Assembly (NCBI RefSeq): GCF_003605385.1 | Contig: NZ_QYTV02000004.1 | Coordinates: 399,209 to 463,208, forward strand | DNA length: 64,000 bases | Direction: 5' to 3' | Origin: Siminovitchia acidinfaciens | GTDB lineage: Bacteria > Bacillota > Bacilli > Bacillales > Bacillaceae_C | In this document: piece after piece, positions 7,911 to 15,725 of the stretch | Layout: each line of letters opens with the position of its first letter | Numbering within the stretch: position 1 is the first letter of the stretch | The notes under the pieces: model-generated | What the model saw: only the letters and a program-made list of their open reading frames with translations | Databases searched by the model: none | Told to the model about the DNA's origin: nothing | Translations under genes and position numbers: made by a program

Positions 7911-9254
7911 CTATTGAGCCGCTTCCTCAAACAACTCTCTTTCTCTCCATTTCCCGAATCGGTAATAGCCAAACGCAAGAATGCTGCTGATGACAAAGCT
8001 TGCCGCGATGCCGACGCCAATTCCTCTTTCCCCTATTAATTTAGCGAAAATGAACGTCAGCGGGTAACGCAGTACCCAGAAGGAAATGATGTTGAGCACA
8101 AGCACCTGGAACATAGCGCCCGACGCTCGGACCACTCCGTTCCACACGAAGTTGAGGCCAAGAAACGGATAGAAAAAAGCGATGATCTTCACATATTCCG
8201 TTCCAAAAGCTACTGCCCCTTCATCAGAAATGAACATGAGAATACCCCATCTTGCAAAAACAAAAATAATAAGTGCCGCCAAAATCATGGCTGCCAGGTT
8301 CAGCAACAAGGCATACATTGTAATCTGTCTGACCCGGTCCCATTGTTTGATGGCAATATTTTGTCCCGCCATACTGTTGACCGCTGTGCCGAGCGCATGA
8401 GCCGGCAGCATGATGATACTGTCGAGACGCTGCGCCGCACCAAAACCAGCCACCGCATCCGGACCGAATGAAGTGACAACACTCATGATCGCAGCAAGCC
8501 CCGCTGAGATCACCGTCATTTGAAGGCCAGATGGAATCCCCTGCTTTAAGATGATGGATGCCTCTTCCCTTTTCGGAAGTTTTGGCATGGAAAAAGGGAT
8601 TTGCTTGAAGCGTATGCTGACAAACAGCCCGTACACAAACGCCGTTCCCTGTGCGACAACCGTCGCATAAGCCGCCCCTTCGATTCCCCAATCAAGGACG
8701 TAAATAAATAATGGGTCGAGAACTGCATTTAAAATGACTGCTGTCAAGACGAATCGGACAGGCGTTTTACTATTTCCAAGCGCCCTGAAAACAGTAGAAA
8801 TAAAGTTATAGCCAAACAAAAACAAGATTCCAAGAAAGTTAATCTGCAAATAACTGACAGCATCAGCAATCATTGAAGAAGGAGTGCCAAGGAACTGGAG
8901 GATATTTTTTGCAAAAATAAATCCTGCAAGCCCGAGTGCAATGGCCATAACGCTTAAAATAATAACGAAAGCGTTGACAAAACTCTTTAACCTCGCTTCA
9001 TCGTCCTTCCCTTTCAGCTGGGAAAGAACTGTCAGCGTTGCATTATTCACACCTATGATAAAAGAAAGAACAGTAAAAATGACCGTGCTCGAAACCGCCA
9101 CAGCCCCCAGAGCATTCGCCCCTAGCAAGTTCCCTACCCACAGACTGTCGATAAATTGATAAGAAGTCTGGAGCAGATTGGTAACCAGGATTGGGAGTGA
9201 GAACGCAAGAAGCTGCTTTCCAATCGGGCCGGTCGTAAAATCCTGCTGTTTCAT
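7911..9254 (-). CDS. MATE-family multidrug efflux transporter
   Basis: About 447 residues with two six-helix bundles. The N-terminal block is GPIGKQLLAFSLPILVTNLLQTSYQFIDSLWVGNLLGANALGAVAVSS, the hallmark opening of MATE antiporters ('P......Q......D...VG..G..ALAAV'). The second half starts at QGIPSGLQMTVISAGLAAIMSVV. MATE proteins export cationic drugs or toxic metabolites against Na+ or H+. I place the start at the ATG at 9254 because GAGGGG precedes it and homology begins there; the frame could be read back to 9344 but without support. The palindrome array at 9381-10010 begins 127 bases upstream and forms its promoter region, so a TetR-type regulator may control it. Confidence 0.88.
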   Translation of the reverse strand: MKQQDFTTGPIGKQLLAFSLPILVTNLLQTSYQFIDSLWVGNLLGANALGAVAVSSTVIFTVLSFIIGVNNATLTVLSQLKGKDDEARLKSFVNAFVIILSVMAIALGLAGFIFAKNILQFLGTPSSMIADAVSYLQINFLGILFLFGYNFISTVFRALGNSKTPVRFVLTAVILNAVLDPLFIYVLDWGIEGAAYATVVAQGTAFVYGLFVSIRFKQIPFSMPKLPKREEASIILKQGIPSGLQMTVISAGLAAIMSVVTSFGPDAVAGFGAAQRLDSIIMLPAHALGTAVNSMAGQNIAIKQWDRVRQITMYALLLNLAAMILAALIIFVFARWGILMFISDEGAVAFGTEYVKIIAFFYPFLGLNFVWNGVVRASGAMFQVLVLNIISFWVLRYPLTFIFAKLIGERGIGVGIAASFVISSILAFGYYRFGKWRERELFEEAAQ

Positions 9255-9380
9255 TGTTCGATATCCCCTCTTAAAAGATACTCCTCTCATTATATATACT
9301 CCTGGCAGTGAAAACATGGTTTTGGCTTTTGGTGTCCTAATCAATGATTGAATAATGCGTTAGAGGGCAGATGAAAATGT

Positions 9381-10010
9381 TTAATCAAACGTTTGATTAA
9401 AAAATGATGTTGTTTTAGCGGACACCCAGGGGAACCAGCGTGATTCCTGTATTTTTTCCATCTAATCAAACGTTTGATTAGATTAAATATGGAGACTAAA
9501 TTAAGGATTGTAGAATTCAATTAATCGATTGATTAAGACAATGATATGCGGAAAAAACCTGCTGCTAATCATATGATTCGTTAAGAGTTTGATGTAAAGG
9601 AAAATGACGGTAGGGCTGTTAATCAAACGTTTGTTTAAAAATTGGGGTATTCCTGACGGACTTCCTGAAATCCTTGTCAACACTGACTTTTCTTCTATTG
9701 ATCAAACGTTTGTTTAGATCAATGATGGGGATTGAATAAAAGATTGGTCATTTCAATTAAACAATTGATTAAGAGAATGATGGGCAGCAAATTGACAGGC
9801 GGCATCGGTGATACCCCGAATGGCCGTGGCGTTTGCTACAATGATGCCTTTGCCCGCTAATCAAACGTTTAATTAAAAAATACCGTATTCTAAGATAATC
9901 CCCTTAAACCCATGTCAATTCTAGCTCTTTTTCTACTAACCAAACGCTTGATTAGATCAATAGCGTGGATTAAATAACAGGTTGGTCCCTTCAATCAAAC
10001 GTTTGATTAA
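9381..10010. repeat. Array of AATCAAACGTTTGATT palindromes in ~238-bp tandem units
   Basis: The 810-base gene-free gap 9255-10064 contains at least nine copies of a 20-bp palindrome around NTAATCAAACGTTTGATTAN. Perfect copies are at 9381-9400 and 9462-9481; one- to four-base variants are at 9619-9638, 9698-9717, 9857-9876, 9936-9955 and 9991-10010. Degenerate ones are near 9517-9537, 9567-9578 and 9754-9773. The copies are organised in a diverged tandem repeat of 237-238 bp: units start at 9381, 9619 and 9857, and each has a second palindrome 79-81 bp later followed by a similar ATTAGATCAATGxxGGGATT context. The palindrome looks like a TetR-family operator. A second array of the same motif is at 63404-63688. 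Confidence 0.85.
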
Positions 10011-10033
10011 AAATTTTACATAACCACAATTTG

Positions 10034-10061
10034 AAAAAAGAGAAACCCGGTTTCCCGGGTT
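10034..10061 (-). terminator. Intrinsic terminator of the nitrilase-family gene
   Basis: Stem AACCCGG/CCGGGTT (10044-10050 with 10055-10061) with extra flanking pairs. On the minus strand it is followed by TCTCTTTTTT and begins only 4 bases after the stop codon. Confidence 0.75.
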
Positions 10062-10064
10062 CTA

Positions 10065-10862
10065 TTAAAATCGTTCCACCAATTTTGAGTATAAATCCGC
10101 TCTCCGATTGGCCGTATAGCTCATTTTTGGGTCCAACTGCTGGTCGATTGGCATGTCCACTGTTTTAAGCCCTTCCGCCTGCTTCATCTGCAATAATATT
10201 TCTCCTGTAGCGTCAATGACCATACTATCTCCGCAGAAATCCAAATCGCCCTCTATCCCAAGTCGGTTGCAAATAATTATCGGAATTTCATTCTCCATCG
10301 CGCGTGCCCTGGAAAAGATATGGTGTTGCAGCTCGTACGGATGCATGTTGGCATTGACGATAACAATCATGTCCGCTCCTTGTAATTTCAAAGAACGTGC
10401 AATTTCCGGGAATTCAACATCAAAGCAGATCATCATCCCGATTTTCCCCAAAGGTGTTTCGATGACTTTAAATTCCGCTCCGGGAGTAAAATACTTCTTT
10501 TCTTCGTCGAACAGGTGGGATTTACGGTAAACTCCCAATACATCCCCATTATTATCAATCAGTGCGGAAGATATATAATAATGTTTTCCCTCTCCCTGTT
10601 CCGGAAAACTGATCGCCGCATATATTCCATGCTCGAGGCATAACTTCCTGACCTCTGTCATCCCCGGTCCATCTTCCGTTTCGGCCAGTTGGCCCAAACT
10701 CTCCCCAACCGAATAGCCTGTTAAAAATAATTCAGGAAATACGATCAAATCAGCTTGGTCCTTTTCCGCCTTAATCATCGCATCAGAAATCAATTGAAGA
10801 TTATGTTGCTTATCTCCCAATTTAGGTGACAACTGTGCTATAGAAACTTTAATCGCTTTCAT
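10065..10862 (-). CDS. Carbon-nitrogen hydrolase (nitrilase superfamily)
   Basis: A 265-residue cytoplasmic hydrolase of the nitrilase superfamily, which cleaves amide or C-N bonds of small molecules. The Glu-Lys-Cys triad is visible: Glu in LIVFPELFLTGY (~40-51), Lys in GVYRKSHLFDEEKKYFTPG (~108-126), and the nucleophile Cys in IGMMICFDVEFPEIARSL (~142-159). The start at 10862 has AGGAGGGAAGAA before it; a longer frame back to 10979 has none. Length fits ω-amidase/carbamoyl-hydrolase-like members. The family includes N-carbamoylputrescine amidohydrolase (AguB), so given the agmatine deiminase in this window that activity should be considered, but the gene is 12 kb away and has no sigma-54 promoter. 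Substrate uncertain. Confidence 0.85.
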   Translation of the reverse strand: MKAIKVSIAQLSPKLGDKQHNLQLISDAMIKAEKDQADLIVFPELFLTGYSVGESLGQLAETEDGPGMTEVRKLCLEHGIYAAISFPEQGEGKHYYISSALIDNNGDVLGVYRKSHLFDEEKKYFTPGAEFKVIETPLGKIGMMICFDVEFPEIARSLKLQGADMIVIVNANMHPYELQHHIFSRARAMENEIPIIICNRLGIEGDLDFCGDSMVIDATGEILLQMKQAEGLKTVDMPIDQQLDPKMSYTANRRADLYSKLVERF

Positions 10863-11207
10863 TTCTTCCCTCCTCATATTGAATATACCAAATTCCAAGT
10901 ACGGGAGGAGTAAGAAAATTTTTAAAAACGTGATTGTGTGGGATTTCTCACTTTTTCCGCTTGAAGAAGCACGAGGCACTTAGATGTATTACCGATGACC
11001 GTGCTTTTGCACGAATTGCTGCTATGCCCGTTCACTTCAATTTCCCCCTTTATATATGCTACGATGCGCCTCTGTTCCAACCTTTATACGTTTAAGCAGG
11101 GACATATCCGCTTGATGTGTTGCACTTCAATCCTTATTAATTTTAAACGGGGAGAATCGTTTTAACGCGTATCCGTATTTCCAGAAGGAGCAGCCGCCAA
11201 AAGTAAA
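10863..11207. other. Gene-free stretch, nothing recognised
   Basis: 345 bases between the nitrilase-family start and the sodC terminator. Apart from the ribosome binding site of the nitrilase gene near 10870, I see no convincing open frame, repeat or structured RNA. Confidence 0.5.
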
Positions 11208-11241
11208 AAACAGATGGAGAACCTGACGGCCCCATCTGTTT
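11203..11241 (-). terminator. Intrinsic terminator of the SOD lipoprotein gene
   Basis: Perfect 10-bp stem AAACAGATGG/CCATCTGTTT (11208-11217 with 11232-11241), then TTTTTTAC on the minus strand. Confidence 0.75.
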
Positions 11242-11273
11242 CATATGGCAAGGACTTTTTTGATAGCCCTTTC

Positions 11274-11852
11274 TTAGTTCCCTTCCTTTACAATCGCTCC
11301 GCACACAACTCGATCTCCGGCATTCCCAGCGGGATCAGTGACATAATCATCCAGACCAGCGTGAATGACAAGCGCACTTCCGTCTTTATCCAATAAAGAG
11401 TTTGGTTTGCCTTGCTCTAGGGTGACGTCAGCAGTTTTTAAAAGTTCGTCCACTTTTCCTTCAGTATCTACTTCCAGATTCGGAAGGTCTCCAGCGTGAT
11501 ATCCTTTGGGATTATGGAAACCATGTTGCTTTTGACCAGGGTTGAAATGAGCACCGGCCGATTTAAAATCGGGTGGAGTACATTTTCCGGTTTCATGAAT
11601 GTGAATCGCCCTTTTGCCAGGCTCAAGGCCTTGAGCCCTCACATGGATCGTCACGCCTTTCCCGTTTTCCGACAGCTCAGCTTCGCCGACTTTGTCTCCC
11701 TCTGTATTGAGCAAGTCAATATTGATCGGTGTTTCCGCGTTGACCGGCGCTGCCTCCTTGATTTTTTCCGGATCAGCTGTATCTTTTCCGCCACTGCAAG
11801 CACTTAGAATCACAAGCAAGATTATCGAATAAGGAATCATCTTTTTCAACAT
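11274..11852 (-). CDS. Cu/Zn superoxide dismutase-like lipoprotein
   Basis: A 192-residue protein that begins with a lipoprotein signal peptide (MLKKMIPYSIILLVILSAC, lipobox LSAC, lipidated Cys19), so it is anchored on the outer face of the membrane. The mature part is a Cu/Zn SOD domain. The copper ligands are His in AIHIHETGKC (~82-91), the shared ligand region is SAGAHFNP (~98-105), zinc ligands are in YHAGDLPN (~117-124), and the C-terminal copper ligand is in ALVIHAGLDDY (~158-168). The disulfide cysteines are present (GKC and RVVCGAI). All metal residues seem intact, unlike B. subtilis YojM, whose copper site is reported incomplete. Expected role: removal of superoxide outside the cell. 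Single-gene transcript. Confidence 0.88.
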   Translation of the reverse strand: MLKKMIPYSIILLVILSACSGGKDTADPEKIKEAAPVNAETPINIDLLNTEGDKVGEAELSENGKGVTIHVRAQGLEPGKRAIHIHETGKCTPPDFKSAGAHFNPGQKQHGFHNPKGYHAGDLPNLEVDTEGKVDELLKTADVTLEQGKPNSLLDKDGSALVIHAGLDDYVTDPAGNAGDRVVCGAIVKEGN

Positions 11853-12020
11853 AAGGTACCTCCATATTTCAAAAGTTACTACCTGTATTTACCAACCCCT
11901 ATTCATTTATACTTTTCCACGCCTTCTTTTACGGCATACAAGCCAGTCGGCTTTACTTATATCCCTAGGTCCGTTAAGATAAAATCAATATTTCATTGTA
12001 ATCCTGTAGGAGTTGGTCAA

Positions 12021-12869
12021 ATGAATGATACATGGGGATTATTACATTCCGGCCATGACGACGCCGCTATTAACATGGCTCTGGATGAGGCATTGATTAA
12101 CTGGCACAGTGAGGGGAAAATCCCTCCAGTTCTACGATTTTATGGCTGGTCAACAGCAACGCTCTCCGTGGGACACTTTCAAAAGGTGGACCGCACCATT
12201 GACCTTGATGGAGTTAAACGGCATGGCTGCCAGTTTGTCCGCCGCCAGACCGGTGGAAGCGCAGTCTTGCATGATGATGAGTTAACATACAGCGTTGTTG
12301 TTTCAGAGTCCAAACCTTACATTTCCAAGTCGATTCGGGAAGCGTATTTTGAGTTGTCTAAAGGAATTATGGAAGGGTTTAATCAGCTCGGGATCAACGC
12401 CGACTATTCCATTCCGAAAGAACGCTTCAAGCAGGATCCGACTGCTGTTTGCTTTGAAAGGCCTTCCGATTATGAAATGCTCGTCGACGGCAAGAAAATT
12501 TCAGGAAACGCCCAGACAAGAAAAAAAGGCGTCCTGTTGCAGCACGGCTCTATTCCGTTCAGCATGGATAAGAAGGTCCTCTTTGATCTGTTCCTTTTTT
12601 CCGATGAAGATACAAGAGAAAGAAAGCGCTCTGCTTTTTCGCAAAAAGCAACCACCATCAACGAAGCTTCCGGCCGGGTAGTTACTTACGAGGAGGCCGA
12701 AAAAGCATTCCAAGCAGGCTTTGAAAAAGCGTTGAATCTTGAGTTTGTCCCATTCGAGCTGTCAGAAGAACAATGGAAAGAAGTCCAAGAACTGGCCGAA
12801 TCGAAATACCGTTCAGATGATTGGAATTTAAATTTTCGAAAGAGAGTGTTGGCTCATGGCAAAAAATGA
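12021..12869 (+). CDS. lipM: Octanoyl-[GcvH]:protein N-octanoyltransferase (LipM type)
   Basis: A 282-residue member of the biotin/lipoate ligase fold. It has the substrate-loop motif [18 protein letters not shown] (~74-91), the lysine-containing [21 protein letters not shown] (~157-177), and Cys144 in [12 protein letters not shown]. That Cys is the acyl-enzyme nucleophile that marks the Bacillus LipM/LipL group and is absent from true lipoate ligases. LipM moves octanoate from acyl-carrier protein onto GcvH, the first step of lipoate synthesis. The start has AGGAG at good spacing. Its end overlaps the lipoyl synthase gene by 14 bases, placing two consecutive pathway steps under coupled translation. 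Confidence 0.9.
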   Translation: MNDTWGLLHSGHDDAAINMALDEALINWHSEGKIPPVLRFYGWSTATLSVGHFQKVDRTIDLDGVKRHGCQFVRRQTGGSAVLHDDELTYSVVVSESKPYISKSIREAYFELSKGIMEGFNQLGINADYSIPKERFKQDPTAVCFERPSDYEMLVDGKKISGNAQTRKKGVLLQHGSIPFSMDKKVLFDLFLFSDEDTRERKRSAFSQKATTINEASGRVVTYEEAEKAFQAGFEKALNLEFVPFELSEEQWKEVQELAESKYRSDDWNLNFRKRVLAHGKK

Positions 12870-13800
12870 AGAGTACATAAGAAAGCCGGATTGGCTGAAA
12901 ATCAAGATTAATACGAACGAATCCTATACAGGTTTGAAAAAACTGATGCGAAACAAGAGCTTGAATACGGTCTGCGAGGAAGCGCGCTGCCCGAATATCC
13001 ACGAATGCTGGAGCGAGCGGAAGACTGCCACTTTCATGATCCTTGGCGATACGTGCACTAGAGGCTGTCGTTTTTGCGCGGTAAAAACAGGGCTTCCAAC
13101 TGAGCTCGATTGGGGAGAGCCGGAGCGCGTAGCAGAGTCGGTAAAAATCATGGGCTTGAAGCATGTTGTTGTAACTGCGGTAGCTAGGGATGATTTAAAA
13201 GACGGGGGAGCGGCGGTTTTCGCGGAAACAGTACGAAGAATTCGAGAAGGCAACCCGGGTTGTACGATTGAAATTCTTCCTTCCGATATGAAAGGTGATT
13301 ACGAGAGTCTCACCACATTGATGTCTAGTGCCCCAGATATTTTTAACCATAACATAGAAACGGTCAGACGCCTTACCCGCCGGGTCCGTGCACGCGCTAT
13401 GTATGACCAGTCGTTGACATTGCTACAGCGTGTAAAAGAGATTTCACCTAAGACACCGACAAAATCAAGCATCATGGTCGGACTCGGTGAAACTAAGGAA
13501 GAAATCATTGAAACAATGGACGACTTACTTGCACATGACGTTGATATCATGACGATCGGGCAGTATTTGCAGCCTACGAAGAAACACTTGAAAGTTGAAC
13601 GTTATTACCATCCGGACGAATTTGAAGAGCTGAAACAGATCGCTCTGTCCAAAGGATTCAGCCACTGTGAATCAGGCCCGCTCGTCCGCTCATCCTACCA
13701 TGCAGACGAACAGGTCAACGCTGCATCCGCCCAAAGAAGAATTAAGTACATGAAGGGCTACGAAGATCAGGAGAAAAAAGAAGTGGACTTCACCTTTTAA
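12856..13800 (+). CDS. lipA: Lipoyl synthase
   Basis: A 314-residue radical-SAM enzyme that inserts two sulfurs into protein-bound octanoate. Both iron-sulfur clusters are visible: the auxiliary cluster [12 protein letters not shown] (C-x4-C-x5-C, ~40-51) and the radical-SAM cluster CTRGCRFC (C-x3-C-x2-C). The C-terminal RSSYHAD serine that ligates the auxiliary cluster is also present, as is the family stretch [16 protein letters not shown]. Length is normal. The start codon lies inside the 3' end of lipM, in a different frame, so expression is probably coupled. A strong terminator follows three bases after the stop. Confidence 0.95.
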   Translation: MAKNEEYIRKPDWLKIKINTNESYTGLKKLMRNKSLNTVCEEARCPNIHECWSERKTATFMILGDTCTRGCRFCAVKTGLPTELDWGEPERVAESVKIMGLKHVVVTAVARDDLKDGGAAVFAETVRRIREGNPGCTIEILPSDMKGDYESLTTLMSSAPDIFNHNIETVRRLTRRVRARAMYDQSLTLLQRVKEISPKTPTKSSIMVGLGETKEEIIETMDDLLAHDVDIMTIGQYLQPTKKHLKVERYYHPDEFEELKQIALSKGFSHCESGPLVRSSYHADEQVNAASAQRRIKYMKGYEDQEKKEVDFTF

Positions 13801-13802
13801 CC

Positions 13803-13836
13803 AAAAGGGGCTATCGATATCGATATAGCCCCTTTT
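13803..13836 (+). terminator. Intrinsic terminator of lipM-lipA
   Basis: 12-bp stem AAAAGGGGCTAT/ATAGCCCCTTTT (13803-13814 with 13825-13836). The loop is itself palindromic, and the A- and T-rich ends allow it to work in both directions. Confidence 0.75.
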
Positions 13837-13917
13837 GAAATTTTCCAAAACCTGGAATACTTTCTGGTGGGGGCAGCGAGGCTGACGGATCCCAGTATAA
13901 ACAACCATCAATCATGG

Positions 13918-14288
13918 TGACCGTGATGATGAATGATGAAAAAAGCAATCGATCGGGTAACATGAAGCGGTCATAGGGACCGCTAAGATGAAAATAGCGA
14001 GTGGGCGGGTGCCATGAAGCAGTTATAGTGACCGCTAGGATAAAAATAGCGATCGAGCGGGTATCATGAAGCTGTCATAGTGACCGAGTGAAAGTTTTTT
14101 CTGCTTCATCGTTTACTTACAGTTTTTCTTAGTTCCCGCGAGGGCATTTTTTTCGCAGCAACGGTCACTTACAACTCTCCTTAATGACCGCTTGGACAGC
14201 TTTTCCCCTGCAACGGGCACTTACAGCTCTCCTTAGTGACCACTAGGACAGCTTTTCCACTAAAGCGGTCACTTAGAGACAAATTTGA
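13918..14288. repeat. 52-bp tandem hairpin repeat, array A (seven units)
   Basis: Unit starts marked by TGACCG-like hexamers are at 13918, 13977, 14029, 14081, 14133, 14185 and 14237. From 13977 on, the spacing is exactly 52 bases five times. Units share a skeleton: TGACCG at positions 1-6, a G/A pair, a T-rich middle, GGTCAC-like at 31-36, and CTCCTTAG-like before the next unit. GGTCAC and the following TGACC form an inverted repeat, so each unit can fold as a hairpin. Sequence between the anchors drifts strongly, and units 2-3 differ in the middle from units 4-7. No coding frame runs through it. Arrays B (18801) and C (45552) share the period and anchors. Confidence 0.85.
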
Positions 14289-14378
14289 CGGCTTCTGACC
14301 ACGCTCAGCCGCCATTGCAGCTCCAGAATCAGGAATGATAGAAATTTTTTCGTTCTTATTCACGCTCCCATTTCAATA

Positions 14379-14427
14379 AAGACCGTTCAGAAAGTCACTT
14401 TTCACCGACTTTCTGACGGTCTTTTTC
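14379..14427. terminator. Long bidirectional terminator
   Basis: A near-perfect stem of about 17 bp (AAGACCGT..CAGAAAGTC with GACTTTCTGACGGTCTT) around a 10-base loop, with TCTTTTTCT on the plus strand and TCTTTATTG on the minus strand. It serves the acetyltransferase gene at 14504. Confidence 0.75.
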
Positions 14428-14503
14428 TGATGGAAGATCCTTATGGATGCTGCCATCCTGCTTACACGGGGCAATCCCTGCTCTCAAGGTAATTATCCGG
14501 AGC

Positions 14504-14929
14504 TCACAGTGAATCGCCGGCATGAAAAGTACTGGCTCTTCTCATCGTTTCATTTCTTTTAAATCCATATCTTTCGTAAAACAAATGGGCATCTTCTGTC
14601 TTGAGACTCATATTGGTTTCCCTAATATCCGGGTGTTCCAAAATACAATCCATCAACCACTTTCCCAACCCATTTCCTCGGTAAGGTTCATCGATCACGA
14701 CATCCATGAGCCATGAGAAAACGGCTTTATCGGTGGCTACCCTGGCGAAACCAATTTGCCTTTCCTCTGTATATATTCCAAAAGTAATGGAGTTTTCAAT
14801 GCTCTTTACAATAGTGTCCCTCGGTCTGTCCGCTGCCCAGTATGTGCTTGCAAGCAGCCGGCAAACTGTATCCATATCAAGTTTCTCCTGTTGGTCACTC
14901 AAAACAAATTGGTCTTTTGTCCACTCCAA
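14504..14929 (-). CDS. GNAT-family N-acetyltransferase
   Basis: About 141 residues with a full GNAT domain: central strand FSWLMDVVIDEPYRGNGLGKWLMDCILEHPDI, acetyl-CoA loop RGNGLG, and C-terminal strand TEDAHLFYERYGFKRNETM. The pattern (about 140 residues, N-terminal DTVCRLLASTYWAADRP) matches the small 'GNAT with STYWA' group common in bacilli; the substrate is unknown. I choose the TTG at 14929 because GGAGG sits 8 bases before it; the frame opens at a GTG at 14950 that itself overlaps this site. Confidence 0.82.
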   Translation of the reverse strand: MEWTKDQFVLSDQQEKLDMDTVCRLLASTYWAADRPRDTIVKSIENSITFGIYTEERQIGFARVATDKAVFSWLMDVVIDEPYRGNGLGKWLMDCILEHPDIRETNMSLKTEDAHLFYERYGFKRNETMRRASTFHAGDSL

Positions 14930-15002
14930 AAATGCCGCCTCCTCTCTCACCCTAGCTATTTAATTTATGGCATGTTTTTTGACATTTCTCGAGGAGTATT
15001 CA

Positions 15003-15542
15003 TTACTTCCATTCTTTCGCAAGCATCCCGTAAACAGCATGGTCGACAAAATGGTCATACAGCCACTCACTTTCCCGGATACAGCCTTCGTGCTGAAATC
15101 CAAGCCGCTCCGGTACAGCCCTGCTTTTAAGATTCCCCATGGCCGCCCTGATTTCTACGCGGTTCATTTTCAATTCCGTAAACGCAAAATTGGTTAGCGC
15201 TTTGACAGAACGGACGATAATCCCGTGCCCTGTATAATGCTTGTCGAGCCAATATCCGATCGATCCGGATCTGTTGATCCAGTCGAATTCGTTGAACCCT
15301 GCTATTCCCACTATTTCATCTTTGTATACAACTGCTGTGTTCATGTTTTTATGCCTGGCAAAACCGTCGCGGCTGTGCTTAATAAAATTCCTAGTATCGT
15401 AAACGCTGTTCGTATCATCAAGCCATGGCAACCATTCACGCAAATAGCTCCTTGAACGGTCGGTTAATTCGAAAAGCCTCACCGCATCATTTTGATCGAC
15501 GAGTTTTAAATAAATTTCTTCATCCACCACATGAACAAACAT
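15003..15542 (-). CDS. GNAT acetyltransferase of the RimJ/RimL (YdaF-like) group
   Basis: A 179-residue acetyltransferase. The N-terminal half ELTDRSRSYLREWLPWLDDT (~26-45) is the diagnostic motif of ribosomal-protein Nα-acetyltransferase-like enzymes (RimJ/RimL/YdaF). The acetyl-CoA region is GSIGYWLDKHYTGHGIIVRSVKALTNFAF, where the usual R-G-x-G loop is replaced by YTGHGI. The end NLKSRAVPERLGFQHEGCIRE is the standard closing strand-helix. The start ATG at 15542 has AGGAGGT 7 bases upstream. It may acetylate an N-terminus or a small molecule. It is convergent with nothing and lies 53 bases from the next minus-strand gene. Confidence 0.83.
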   Translation of the reverse strand: MFVHVVDEEIYLKLVDQNDAVRLFELTDRSRSYLREWLPWLDDTNSVYDTRNFIKHSRDGFARHKNMNTAVVYKDEIVGIAGFNEFDWINRSGSIGYWLDKHYTGHGIIVRSVKALTNFAFTELKMNRVEIRAAMGNLKSRAVPERLGFQHEGCIRESEWLYDHFVDHAVYGMLAKEWK

Positions 15543-15684
15543 CTCGCCCACCTCCTGATTGGAAAAAATCTATGTCGGTCAATTGAAAATATCCATAATT
15601 TTTAAATTAAAAATATTATGATATCATTTTATTATGAACCATACAATCGTTTTAACAAAATATCCAATAGATTTTTCCCATTCA

Positions 15685-15723
15685 GTAAAAAAATGGACGG
15701 GGATTCGAATGATCCCCGTCCAT
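15685..15723 (-). terminator. Intrinsic terminator of the APC permease gene
   Basis: 12-bp stem ATGGACGGGGAT/ATCCCCGTCCAT (15693-15704 with 15712-15723), followed on the minus strand by TTTTTTTACTG. Confidence 0.8.
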
Positions 15724-15725
15724 CC

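Noticed and set aside
9381-10010. CRISPR array
   Set aside because: The repeated units are 20-bp palindromes at alternating 79 and 159 base distances with diverged copies, the long unit is 238 bp, and no cas genes are near.
10065-10862. Calling this nitrilase-family gene aguB
   Set aside because: The family fits, but it is 12 kb from the agmatine genes, lacks a sigma-54 promoter, and the substrate pocket cannot be judged from motifs.
13918-14288. CRISPR array or coding repeat
   Set aside because: Units diverge along their whole length rather than having a constant repeat and unique spacer, and stops interrupt all frames.
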